Assembly (NCBI GenBank): GCA_029204225.1
Contig: MU831965.1
Span: forward strand, 1-64,000
Direction: 5' to 3'
DNA length: 64,000 nt
From: Diphasiastrum complanatum
Taxonomy: Eukaryota; Streptophyta; Lycopodiopsida; Lycopodiales; Lycopodiaceae
Shown here: one piece after another, positions 19,521 through 29,499 of the stretch
Position numbering within the stretch: position 1 is the stretch's first letter
How the letters are laid out: each line of letters starts with the position of its first letter
The notes under the pieces: model-generated
Told to the model about the DNA's origin: nothing
The model's input: only the letters and a program-made list of their open reading frames with translations
The model's database searches: none
Made by a program: the position numbers and the translations under genes

Positions 19521-21510
19521 GGAAAGCCTTTGATTCTGTTCCACGCTCTTTACTTATCCAGAGACTCCGAGACTTAGGTTTCTCTACAGATATTATTCTA
19601 GCCGTCATGGTTCTCTATGAGAGGGTTTTGGGTTGCTTTCGTCATGGTAGTGGCATTTCTGAGCAGATCTGGAGTACTATTGGGTTAAGCAGGGATGCTC
19701 TATCTCACCAGTTCTCTTTGGATTATATATTGACGAGCTAGAGTAGGTCATCTCTCAGTGTGGTGGGGACGGTTGTCGGCTGGGAGACGTTTTGATTGCC
19801 ATCCTTCTCTATGCGGATGATGTGGTATTAGTCTCTCATACCAGAGAGGGATTACAGAGACAGTTGGACTGTTTACACACTTTTTGTACTCAGTGGGGTT
19901 TAGGGGTGAACCTCTCGAAGACCAAAGTTATGGTCTTCAATACCTCTCGGGCCTTCATGCAGCGCCAGGAGCTTACCTTCGATGGACAATCCCTAGAGGT
20001 GGTTTCTTCATACACTTACCTGGGCGTGCTCTTCTCTGGTCCTACCTTCAGTATGAGACAAGCGGCTACTTCTAGACTTGGGAAGGGCCACTCTTCCCTA
20101 GTCCAGCTGGAGAGATTCTGCTTCCGTAAGTCTATTCGAGATGCTCCGAGTAAGTGCAGACTGTTTGACACCATCGTCACCCCCTCAGCCTTGTATGCCG
20201 CAGAGATATGGTGCACGGTGCATAGGATTATCATCTTCACACTGGTCCAGCATTTCACGCTTACAGACCACCATGTTGGCTCGCATGATCCGAGCGAAGC
20301 CCTCGGTTCCCCATGAGATCATCCTTGTGGAGTTTGCCACCCCCCCTATTCAGATTGAGGCTGCCTTCCAGCTTATCACGTACATCCAACGAGCTCAGTT
20401 ATACGAGGATTGCACTCAGGTCCTCTCATCACCTTTAGACTCAAGGATACCGGTTATCATGGTTCTCTCAGGCATCACACTTCCTCATGGAAGCATTTGG
20501 TATCACTATCATTGATCTCCCTTTGGGCACACACCAGTACATTAGACGTTTTTTATACAGAGCATATCTCGACCGTACCTGGTGTCCCCAGCTGGGGGTT
20601 AAGCCTGACTACTACCGGACTCACTTTCTAGTGCAGGATGCCACTGGTCTTCCAGTTTTACCTCGCTATTTGTCTTCTGGACTATCACGCGGTCTCCGTT
20701 TCACTTTGGGACAGTTCAGAGTCTCCTCACATCAGTTGGCTATTGAGACAGAGATTCCAGGGTACACCACGAGAGGAGAGACTATGCTTGCTGTGTCCCC
20801 TACATGAGATAGAGTCCGAGGAGCATTTCATCTTCAGATGCCCCATATATTATGAGATTAGAGGGAGATATCATTGTTTATTCCGTGACATGCCTACTAC
20901 ACTTAGAGCATTGATGGGATATGAGGACTCTCGCTGTGTTGCACTTATGCTACGAGAGATGGTCTTGCTGCGCCAGGATATCTACCAGACAGCTCACCAG
21001 CCACATCCTAGCTCTCAGGCTCAAATTACGTCTTTCTTCACCAGGAGACGGACTCGGCGACGATGACGACGACATACCACCTCACCGATGTCAAAGACAG
21101 TGTATCACTCATAGTCATGCAGCAGTTCACACTTCTCGCCTTGTTACGAGAGTACACAATTTTCACCCTCCTAGACGACGTCAGCGACGGCCTCTTGATA
21201 CAACTCGTATTACGTCTTTTTTCAGCAGCAGCAGTATCTGACACTATCTGATACTACTCTACTCTACTCTACTCTAGGCAGCTATTCTTGCTCCCACGTA
21301 TGGACAGTTGGCAGTTTGTAGTTTACAGCTACATTACTCATTTTTCTGTTATGCATAGTTTTTTCTTGGAGACGTTTATATACGCTCCCATGGTTTTCAC
21401 ATACTTGACATGTACTCCTTTTTGGTCTTATATGCCTTTTGGCATGGAAAAGACATTAATAAAGCTTTCTTTCTTTCTTTCTTTCTCTTTCTCTCCCTCT
21501 CTCTCTCATT
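19514..21510 (+). mobile_element. LINE 2: 5'-truncated LINE flanked by TC tracts
   Basis: It starts inside RT (DFRKAFDSVPRSLLIQRL) directly after the (TC)n tract and runs through YADD (about 19810), the connector and the C-terminal knuckle (CLLCPLHEIESEEHFIFRC). The 3' UTR has a hairpin (21425-21454), TTAATAAAGCTT and a TTTC/TC tail. At least four frame changes make it dead. The 5' truncation is usual for LINEs. A TC tract at both ends suggests insertion into a TC microsatellite or into another LINE's tail. Confidence 0.85.
19792..21066 (+). pseudogene. LINE 2 RT thumb, connector and zinc-knuckle tail, in several frames
   Basis: IAILLYADDVVLVSHTREGL supplies the catalytic box. SYTYLGVLFSGPTFSMRQAA and the SALYAAEIW block follow, and around 20.5 kb ITIIDLPLGTHQYIRRFLY. 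The CCHC knuckle (20780-20860) precedes LMLREMVLLRQ and a basic tail. Frames change near 20240, 20500 and 20780. Homology to LINE F and LINE 1 runs block by block along its length. Confidence 0.8.
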
Positions 21511-21540
21511 ATCTCTCTCAGATCCAACAAACTAAACAAA

Positions 21541-21651
21541 AATGCTGAATCATGCTGAACAAAAACCATGCTGATCATTCTGAACCATACTGAAACATTT
21601 TTCAACCATATGGAATCGTTTTTCAACCATACTCTCTCTCTCTCTCTCTCT
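21541..21651. repeat. Short CATGCTGAA-type repeats and (CT)n
   Basis: CATGCTGA/CATACTGA-like words and two TTTTTCAACCATA units are followed by 22 bases of CT (about 21630-21651). It lies between the LINE 2 tail and hAT-1. Confidence 0.7.
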
Positions 21652-21777
21652 ATCACAAAGAACAGTACTGAATCATGACATTGCTGTGAATAGGATCATC
21701 ATAATATATAATATCGGGCCACATGGCACCAAAATGGGGTATAATGATGTTCCATGAACGTAATGAAAACTATACAA

Positions 21778-24339
21778 CTAAGACTCGTCAGAGTCGTGGT
21801 AGGAAACATCATCTGAATCTGTGCCTGACTGCAGATCCCAAGGGTCTATAGATGAATCGGAACCGGTGGGAACCATATGCCGTGGTGTGGCCCTGGCTCT
21901 GCTGCGTGCTCTGGCTCTAGATCCTCCCCCTGCCTCTACCCCTACTACCTCTGCCTCTCTCCGCTCCTCTGGCCCCCCTCTGCCTGCCCCCACCCCTGTG
22001 TCTACCCCTGCGTGTCTATGTGTCAGGTGGCTGTGATCCTACGCCCTGGGATGGCCCTACCCACTGTGATGATGCATGGCCGACGGCTGCCTGTGATGCT
22101 CCACGCCTATCTACAAAAAGCGAACTCAGGGGGGGCTGCCGAATCTACCAAGCAAGTGTCAGGGTTCACCTGCAACCAAAAACAATACATTGTTGTCAGG
22201 CAGGTATTTTGCAATTCATTGCATAAAGCAATTCAATTCGTCAAAGCATAGCAAGAAACAGGGGGTAATGATGTGACTCACCTCGAGCATCTGGCCCTCT
22301 CCTCGTGTGCGCCTCAGCATATGGCCGTTGGTGTTCACAAACACCAACCGCCTACATTGCTCGATGGATAACCTGTTCCTCTTCTGTTTGTGATACAAGG
22401 CCCTGGTGCTCCAATTCCGCTCACAGGCGGATGCTGAACAGTCTTGAGCAAGAACTCTCTCGGCCAGTCGCCGCAGGTCACCTGTGCTGCGCCCGTGGTA
22501 GCCCCACCATGTAACGGGCCTCAGCTGATCCTCCCTCTGCCGACTCTGCTCTCCATCGAAAGGAAACTGGTAGTGCTCAAAGATGAGCAGCTGGCGTGCA
22601 ATGTTACCAAGCATCGGACCTGTTGGCAGAAGAAAAAACATGGCACGTGGAAGTCCCCTCGAATTCACACACTAGCAATGAGTACACTACTGCAGTATTT
22701 AGGCTACCAAGCAATTTATCACACGTACCTGGTCCAGGTCATACACGCTCCGTGTACTCCACCCATCCCCGATGCAGCTCTTGATCGTCCTAATCCCGAG
22801 TCTCGCGCCACAAGGGGTGCAATATGTGGGCTACGGCGTGGATGGGTCGATGGAAGTAGTCCCATTTGGCCTCCCAGATATGCGAGATCTCGTGCCTCCT
22901 GCAGCAGACAAATGACAACAATCAAGTAACCATAGCATAAAAAAAACGCATCAGACTTGAGTGAGAAACAACAAACTAGACATTGAAGGGTCATACCTGT
23001 GCTCGTCCAAGGCTGACGTCAGAATTCCCTCGCCGATGCGGTCCATGAACTCGTAAATGAGATCGAGAGTGCACCCCCTCACGGTCTACCAAGCGCAACA
23101 CTTTGAAAATGGGTAGAAAGACCCCAACAATCTCCTCGGCATGTGTCCAAAACTCGTCACCGAACACAGTGGACCGGAAAAATGCCGCATGTGGGACGTC
23201 CATGAACTCTCGGAAGGCCTCGCTGGAAACCATCCGCTACAATGCGTCCTTCACTTTTGATAATCGATCTAGCACCAAGAAGTAAAAATGGCCGTAGAAG
23301 TGATATGCAACACAGACATCCAGTAAATAGTTTAGACAGTAGTTGAGATGTGTTTAGCAGCATGGAGCAAGCGTCAAGCAAGATAGCATAGCAAATGGAA
23401 AAACCAATACCTCTCTGATCCATGGAAGTGCACACAGGTCCTGGACGAGCAAGTCTATGCAATGTGCAACACAAGGTGTCCACACAGTGCTGGGGTGCTC
23501 CCTCGTCATAATCTCTCCCACCTGCTTGCAATTCGAAGCATTGTCCGTGACAACCTGAACCACATGCTCCACCCCAATGTCAACAATAACATCTCTAACA
23601 ACCTCCCATATGAAGTCGGCTGTGATGGGTCCACCACCTCGAGTGGCATCCACTCCACGTAGGAATACTGTGCCAAGCGGGCAAGAAACCAAGACATTGA
23701 TGAGGGATCGCCGACAAACGTCGGTCCATCCATCACTCAATATCGTGCATCCATACTGCCACAAAACACCCATTAGCCACATGCAAAAATTGCGCCACGA
23801 GTAAACCCTAAACGCATGCAATGGGTTTATGGAAACAAAGTACGTGCATCTGCCAAGCTGAGCGAATGGAACTCAGCTCCTGCGTGATGGTCTCCTTCTC
23901 CTCCTGATGAAGCATCTTGCCTCGCAATGCCTCTCGTCTGGGAGGCGTCCATGTAGCATCCATGGCTGCCATCTGTGCGCAAAACTCCCTGAACATCCAA
24001 GTGTCAGCAACAGCAAAAGGAATGTCGCACTCGTAAAAGAACTGGCCAGCAAGTCGAGTGCACTGGGCCTGCTGCTCTCTCTGCCACCCGTATCGATCAA
24101 GGGTCTGATGTCTGGGCCTAACGTTTCTCGGCTGTGTATATGGCGCTTGTGGTCTAACACGCGAAATGGATGGCTGATCTGTGGGTGTATCACTCTCTCT
24201 GGAAGGACTTGTCGAAGCATGTGGTACATTTGCCGCTGAAGAAGAGGAGGGACGAGAAGGACCCGTTGCCGCTGATCCAACCTGCTCATGTGACGCTCGT
24301 GGCTCTGAACTAAGCCCTGCTGACTGAATTCAAAGATTC
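21778..24339 (-). mobile_element. hAT-1: intron-containing hAT transposase, 5'-truncated and decayed
   Basis: Six exons are readable by comparison with hAT-2: about 24339-23848, 23755-23411, 23304-22997, 22898-22729, 22619-22282 and 22169-21778. Motifs: FFYECDIPFAVADTWMF, CTILSDGWTDV, VVTDNASNC, TPCVAHCIDLL, RVLRLVDREG. Acceptors TTTGCAG, GTGGCAG, CTGCTGCAG, CCAACAG and GGTTGCAG are visible. The exon 3 acceptor is GCAT instead of GCAG, and the first donor is GCACGT instead of GTAAGT. The BED exon is missing; upstream sequence turns into gypsy debris. The transposase would excise and insert hAT DNA; this copy looks dead. Confidence 0.8.
23411..23755 (-). pseudogene. hAT-1 DUF659-region exon
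   Basis: It runs from TGTGGCAG to GAG|GTATTG and encodes YGCTILSDGWTDV, ILVSCPLGTVFLRGVD, ITADFIWEVVRDVI, VVTDNASNCKQVGEI and WTPCVAHCIDLLVQDL. This block holds the acidic residues of the hAT catalytic core. It is open throughout. The same exon in hAT-2 (59727-59395) has lost the WTDV stretch. Confidence 0.8.
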
Positions 24340-24699
24340 CTGCAAATCTCATGGCATTCTTAAGCTATCGCAATTGCAGTTTGTGAATGAGCGACATTTA
24401 TAGCATAATTAGATGCATTATTATTACAGTGTAATCAGAGTAGACACATGCTATGTATTTTTTTTTCATCTTTTGCAATACATATTGCATTTGACAAATT
24501 CAACACATGACTTGTCTTGTCTTACCTTTTCTATTATTCATGCTATTATGATATGAGTTCTGATAATTGGCAGTAATGCCATCTAGTTTTATCATTCATT
24601 TTCCGCACTTTTGAATGACAATAAGATGTGTTAATGATAGGGTCGAAACTATTGAAGTCGAATAGTTATTCGACTGTATGGAATTTATTTTTCCAACAA

Positions 24700-25475
24700 T
24701 CATGACCAAGATATGCCAACCCATGCTTAAAGAATTCACATTTGGATTCCATAGCATAAAGTTTTTCTCTTCTAAAAATCTGTAGGATCTAAAAATCTGT
24801 AGGACAGTTTTGATAAAGTTTTTCTCTTCTAAAAATCCATAGGATAGTCTTGATATGGTTTACGTGCTCCTTAAGGATTTTACTGTAGATGAGTATATCC
24901 CAAAAGGTAATATGTATGCTGCATTTTATCAACCCAAAAGGTAATACTAAGGACTCATGATGCCCGAACCTTGTCCGAAAATCAGTTTTCTACACATCAC
25001 TAGGAGGAACTCTAATGTAGTGGTATCTAGTTCTGAGATCAATCATAGTGAAGTATTTAGCTCTCCCTAAGCGGTCTACAAGGTCATCCATCCTAGGCAA
25101 TGGGTATTCATTCTTTATAGTTACCTTATTTAATCCCTTATAGTCGACACACATCCGGAAGCCCCCATCTTTCCTCACTTTCAAAAGAATAGGAACACCC
25201 CATGGCAACGTACTAGGCTCAATATATCCCATCTTAAGATAATTCTGTATCTAATTAGCAATCTCTATCTCCTCTTTTCAAGAGAATTGATATGGTTGTC
25301 TAGAGATAGGGTGACTGCCTAGAATTAACTCAATCTTGTGGTCTACTGATCTAGATGATGGTAAACCATGAGGCAATTCAATTGGAAAAACATTTTGATA
25401 TTCCCTTATGATCTGATTCTTTTCTGTTTGCTCCTGATATATGGATTGAGTTAAGAACTTTAACAAATTCACAAC
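24700..25475 (-). pseudogene. Gypsy pol remnant: RT N-terminal half
   Basis: From the right: YQNVFPIELPHGLPSSRSVDH (the protease-RT junction of Ty3 elements), then VRKDGGFRMCVDYKGLNKVT and PLPRMDDLVDRLG. TMIDLRTRYHYIRVPPSDV and decayed sequence follow to about 24700, where the connector downstream of the DD box is recognisable by alignment to gypsy D (40.1-40.35 kb). The DD box is lost. A local tandem duplication (AAAAATCTGTAGGA) sits at 24770-24830. No LTRs attach. Confidence 0.8.
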
Positions 25476-26190
25476 TATTTAGATACACTCATAACGTTAA
25501 ACAACTTATATTCAATGACTAATGTTTTTGGATGGTAGTTTGTTGCTTTTCCCTGAGTCTTGTCTTTTCCAATTACCTAATGTTGATGGTTAGAGAAAGC
25601 ATGAAATTTGAAACTTGGAACTTCTGGATCCTTGGCATTCCAAGTGTTCAGCCTAATCTTACCTACATTCAAGTTTGTGTATCCTTTTGCTCTTTGGTCA
25701 TTCTCAATCAAACTAGAAATCTGGATTTTTGCAATAATTGTGATCTTACAAAAAGGTTGCTACACGAGATTGGAACACATCATTCCGGAATGAGGTGCAT
25801 TAGTTCAACTTTGGATTCTTTAGAAGGTAGAACTATGAGTACCAAGTGCTTAGTTTCTGGAAGTGTACATTGTTTGTGTATAAAAGAAATAGTCCACAAT
25901 GCGATGCTTCTATGGTTCTAAAACATTGGTTCTTATGGTAATGTATCATTGTTTTTTGGAACTCTCGTAGCCTTTTTTTCCCCCTTAAAGACAACTAAAA
26001 CAATCTTTTAAAAATACCATCATTGTTCTGATCCAAAACAACCCTGATTTCCAGTTCGTTTCAAAATGCAATCGGAATGTTGCATTCTTCAACGTGATGC
26101 TTCTACGTACGTATGATAAATTGTTGATGGGTAGAGTGGATCATGTAGAGAAGTCTGAATTTGTAGCTGATTAGTACTTGCTCTATTCAG
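25476..26190. other. No gene seen (distal part of the S28 intron)
   Basis: AT-rich sequence; a 129-codon open stretch at 25532-25921 has no recognisable motif and is probably chance. It ends in the acceptor TTGCTCTATTCAG at 26190. Confidence 0.5.
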
Positions 26191-26285
26191 GTACCATTTG
26201 GACCTCTGTGCAAATGTATTTGGGAATGGAACTTATCCAGAGGTGGATGAAACAAATCTTTACTATGGAGGAAGTAAAATTGCAG
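26191..26285 (+). CDS. EDA2: Host gene exon b: S28 serine carboxypeptidase (EDA2-like)
   Basis: A 95-base exon from acceptor CTATTCAG to donor GCAG|GTAATT (26286). It starts with the single base that completes exon a's Lys codon and encodes YHLDLCANVFGNGTYPE and VDETNLYYGGSKIAG. This is the family segment just before the stretch with the catalytic Asp (the DPW motif in homologues). Phase, splice sites and order agree perfectly with exon a, so both belong to one gene. The next exon, with the Asp and then the His, is not found in 26286-64000. Either the following intron exceeds 37 kb or the gene is truncated. Confidence 0.85.
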
Positions 26286-26689
26286 GTAATTTTAACTTTT
26301 TGTCTTGTCACATTAGCAAAAAGCATAAAAAAAGGCTCTTCAAAGTTTTTTGACATGATTACTCTGTGGGTGATGTTTGGAACCTTGTACTATGTTCAGA
26401 AGATTATTATAGGATAATTTGTCAACTATTTCTTTCCTAACGTTTCTATGAAAAATTGGGGACATCATTTGATTAGCTTTGATCTTTAGTCCAAGAATTT
26501 GTCTTGGCTCAATTTTCCCTTTACCTCTTGAGAGTTTATGGAAACTCATAAATGTATCCTTATTGTTATGCACACAGACATAGTCCATACATTGCGACTC
26601 ATAGCAATATTTGGCGCGTTTTTATTTTTACTAGGCCTAGTTGTTAAGCTAGAGCATAAACTCTTTGTTTGACTTCAAAAGGGGGTTAA

Positions 26690-27077
26690 TGTTGGAGGAA
26701 ATTTTTGAATTGCTTGACTCCGTACTTTTGGTAATTTTGGACAAGAAATAGGAGCTAAAGACCCTTATTAGTTAGTTAATAGATCCTTATTAGTTATTTC
26801 ATTGATTTGGTGTTTTGAGCTCCTAGTGTGGAGAGCTCACAATTTTCATTGACTACTAGTTTCAGACTTTTGTGTGAATGTCATTTGCTGCTTTATTTTG
26901 ATTTGGTACCAATATCTGTGATTGAGCTCATAACATGAGAATCTTTGAAGGAGATTTGCCTAGTCTATGGAGAGCTCACGGTTTTCATTGAGTATTCTTA
27001 GTTGGAGATTGCTTTGTGAATTACATTTGCTGCTTTATGTTTCATTTGTACTAATATTTGTGATTTAGCTCATAACA
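26690..27077 (+). repeat. Copia-like LTR with internal ~139-bp tandem duplication
   Basis: A polypurine tract (CAAAAGGGGGTTAA) precedes TGTTGGAGGAAATTT. The sequence ends CATAACA, followed by AGGTATTAAAGC, a degenerate primer-site lookalike. Within it TGGAGAGCTCAC...GAGCTCATAACA occurs twice (26829-26935 and 26968-27077). No coding region is recognisable on either side. Polypurine tract, LTR and primer site in one line suggest recombination between elements. Confidence 0.5.
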
Positions 27078-27470
27078 AGGTATTAAAGCGCTTTTCTGCC
27101 CATTGTCCATAGGCTTTTGTTGATCTTCTCATTGCTACCCCTTTTTGCTTCCTCCGTCCTTGCTTCTATTAAATTATCCTTTTATAAAACAAAATGATCC
27201 GAGGGCGTTGAGGGCCAGGTACATGGAAGTTTCACAAAATCATTTTCCCTAAGGCTTGTAAGTCATCAAATTGAGCATCCTTCTATACGACAAAGGTCTC
27301 ATCGACCTGTGAATGTATCTTTGTGGTGAATACATTATACTTCTACAAGATGTGGTAAGTTCTAGCTGCTCCAACATTTATGCTATGAGAATGGCATTTA
27401 CAAAATCAAAAATACCCACCAATTGAGCCATCTGATCCCTCTGCTAGTAGACACATTTGGTTCACAAAAG
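27078..27470. other. No gene seen
   Basis: AT-rich; no motif recognised on either strand. Confidence 0.5.
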
Positions 27471-27479
27471 GTCAGCTCA

Positions 27480-29000
27480 CTATAGTTGTCTCTCAAAGAA
27501 AATGGAGCGGCTTCAGGTGACTGTTTGCTCTACTATAATTTTCTCAATTCAATAACTGAACCACCAGAAAAGTACTTAAAAGTAGTTCAATGCTCAGAGC
27601 AACATATTATACTACTTAGGAAGATTGATCAAAATATAGTAAAGTTGAAGTCTAGTGTAGTATCTAAAATAATGAAACGACACATGCAATCTTCAACATT
27701 ATAGAGTCCACCCACAACTAGAGTATCAGCTCCATCATGAATAGAATAGACTACATGCTATAACATCCTTTCTTATGTGTCATCAGCACCCAAAGTGTTG
27801 GTATTAAGGTGGGCAAGAAAAGGTGCAAAAAAGACATCTTAACCTTTGACAAACTCAAGAAAATGGTGATGACGGTTAGCAAAAGATTTGTATTGCTGTT
27901 GTATGCCCTCTGCATGGTTTTGGCTTGCAAAATACACTCACATGAATCGGTAAGAAAAGAAGACCATGTAACTAGAATATCATCAAAGTACCTAGGAGGG
28001 CCCGAGAATAGGCGTATTCCAACACGAAAGGTGAGACACCTATAGTACTGTTGAAAGAGCTTTTGTAACTATTTTCTACAAACATAAATGTTGATCGAAA
28101 TCTCGACCAAAGGGTAAAAGTACACAAAAAATCTTCTAAAATATGATTTGACCTCAACAAAGGAATGATAGGTAGTACCCATCAATACTTGAATATTCAA
28201 GCTCTGCATGAGGTTGGTCAGAAAGTAAGAAGTAGAACAAGTATCATGGTCAATGAGAGAATAGAATGTGGAAGCCCATGGAGACGAAATTTTAGAAAAA
28301 CAAGGGTCATGCGCAATGTTTACATTAAGAGAGGCCAAAACAATAATGAGATGTGCCTTCTTCAATAATTTATCTACAATAACTAACAAGTGTGTCATGA
28401 CCATGCTGGGTTCAATAAGTTTAACCATAAAGTCCATGAAAGTATCAGTCCATTGGCAACAAAGAATAGGCCAATGCTGAAGAGGACCATGTGCCTTAGC
28501 ATTGAATTACTTGTTGTAACATAGATCAGGGCTGCACAATGAGTTTCACTAGGAGCAAAAATTTGGCAAAGCTAAAGCACATGATCAGAACTAGAGGCAA
28601 TGTCAATAAACGTATATGGTAAAACATCAAGCGTAATGGAAATATGTTGATGAGTGATATTTACAGTAGCACCTCCAAAAATGTAGTACCCTAGAAGACA
28701 TGGGTCCTCTGAAAAGAATGGGAACTAGCCACTTCTACATGTAAAGGATGTGTGGTCTCGATACGCATAACAGAAGTATGGGAAACAATGTTGCTACTAA
28801 TAAAGGATTGTGTCCTATTAGAATCCACGAGGGTAATAAACTTCTTACTAGTAAGACACACAAGTAGCCTAATATAATTTGGACTGATCTTACTAGAGCA
28901 AGTAGCATAGGCAAGCTAGGAGAAACATTCAGCATGCTTGAGACTCTTTGAAACATCAAATTTCTCACCAATGTATGAACCGGAATCCTTGAAATCGTCA
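27480..29000 (-). pseudogene. Gypsy G remnant: protease joined to integrase, RT missing
   Basis: From the right: a protease-like FITLVDSNRTQSFISSNIV (about 28850; gypsy E has the standard ALVDTGSTHSFISS). After decayed sequence comes an integrase core in one frame (28437-28069): MDFMVKLIEPSM, LLVIVDKLLKKAHLI, NLMQSLNIQVLMGTTYH. A C-terminal block follows (28160-27972): VENSYKSSFNSTIGVSPFVLEY. RT and RNase H are absent, so an internal deletion fused the two. No open frame spans it; it decays into noise by about 27480. Assignment is by motif. Confidence 0.7.
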
Positions 29001-29029
29001 ATATCGTGAAGATGATGGTTGCATGAGTG

Positions 29030-29420
29030 GAGGATTGACTACAATCCCTAGCACCATAGTTCCTAGGAACGGAATGGAACTGTTCCTTAGGAAGTTTTCT
29101 TTTTGTTTTTTAAAACCCCCCTAAAATGTGTTTGTAGGCTTGACTTTATATGGAGTGAAAACCCGTTCATGAAAATGATTATGAAATGATTTTCAAGGTT
29201 CCTGAAAAAGAGTTTCATTCGTTAAAAAAGGGTTTTTGTTCTGTTCCTATGCATGGTCCTAAGTTCATGCATAAAGAAAGGGTTTTTGTTCTTGTTCTTG
29301 TTCTACTTCCTAAGCTCATAAGTTTCTAAGGTACCTAAGTTGTTCCTTAGGCGCCCTTCTTTTTTTAATTTAACTTTCCCCCACCAAAAGTAGGAAAAAA
29401 ATAAATTTTTGACCAATATC
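29030..29420. other. No gene seen; short internal repeats
   Basis: Contains repeated GGGTTTTTGTTC(T) and GTTCCTTAGG words; nothing coding. Confidence 0.5.
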
Positions 29421-29499
29421 AATACTAATATAAACTTGACAAAGTTTACTGGGAGGTTTTAATGAAACTAGCATAACTATGGAATGATTTGTATTTAGA

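Larger units (their letters stand above)
12022..26190 (+). other. EDA2: 14.2-kb intron of the S28 peptidase gene, packed with transposons
   Basis: GTAAGC at the left and CTATTCAG at the right bracket 14,169 bases. They contain LINE 1, copia C, LINE 2, hAT-1 and a gypsy remnant, plus AT-rich unique-looking sequence (12022-12343, 18528-19294, 24340-24700, 25476-26190). Exon phases on either side match exactly. That the intron is still spliced is inferred from intact splice sites and the intact reading frame of both exons. Confidence 0.8.

Noticed and set aside
19409-19741. Plus-strand ORF opening with a long Ser-Leu repeat
   Set aside because: The SLSLSL stretch is the translated TC tract; only the part after 19514 is real, as LINE RT.
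25532-25921. 129-codon plus-strand ORF in the S28 intron
   Set aside because: No recognisable motif, AT-rich, and positioned within the intron between two phase-matched exons. It is likely chance.
26340-26588. 82-codon minus-strand ORF after exon b
   Set aside because: Somewhat protein-like but no motif or relative recognised; not supportable as a gene.
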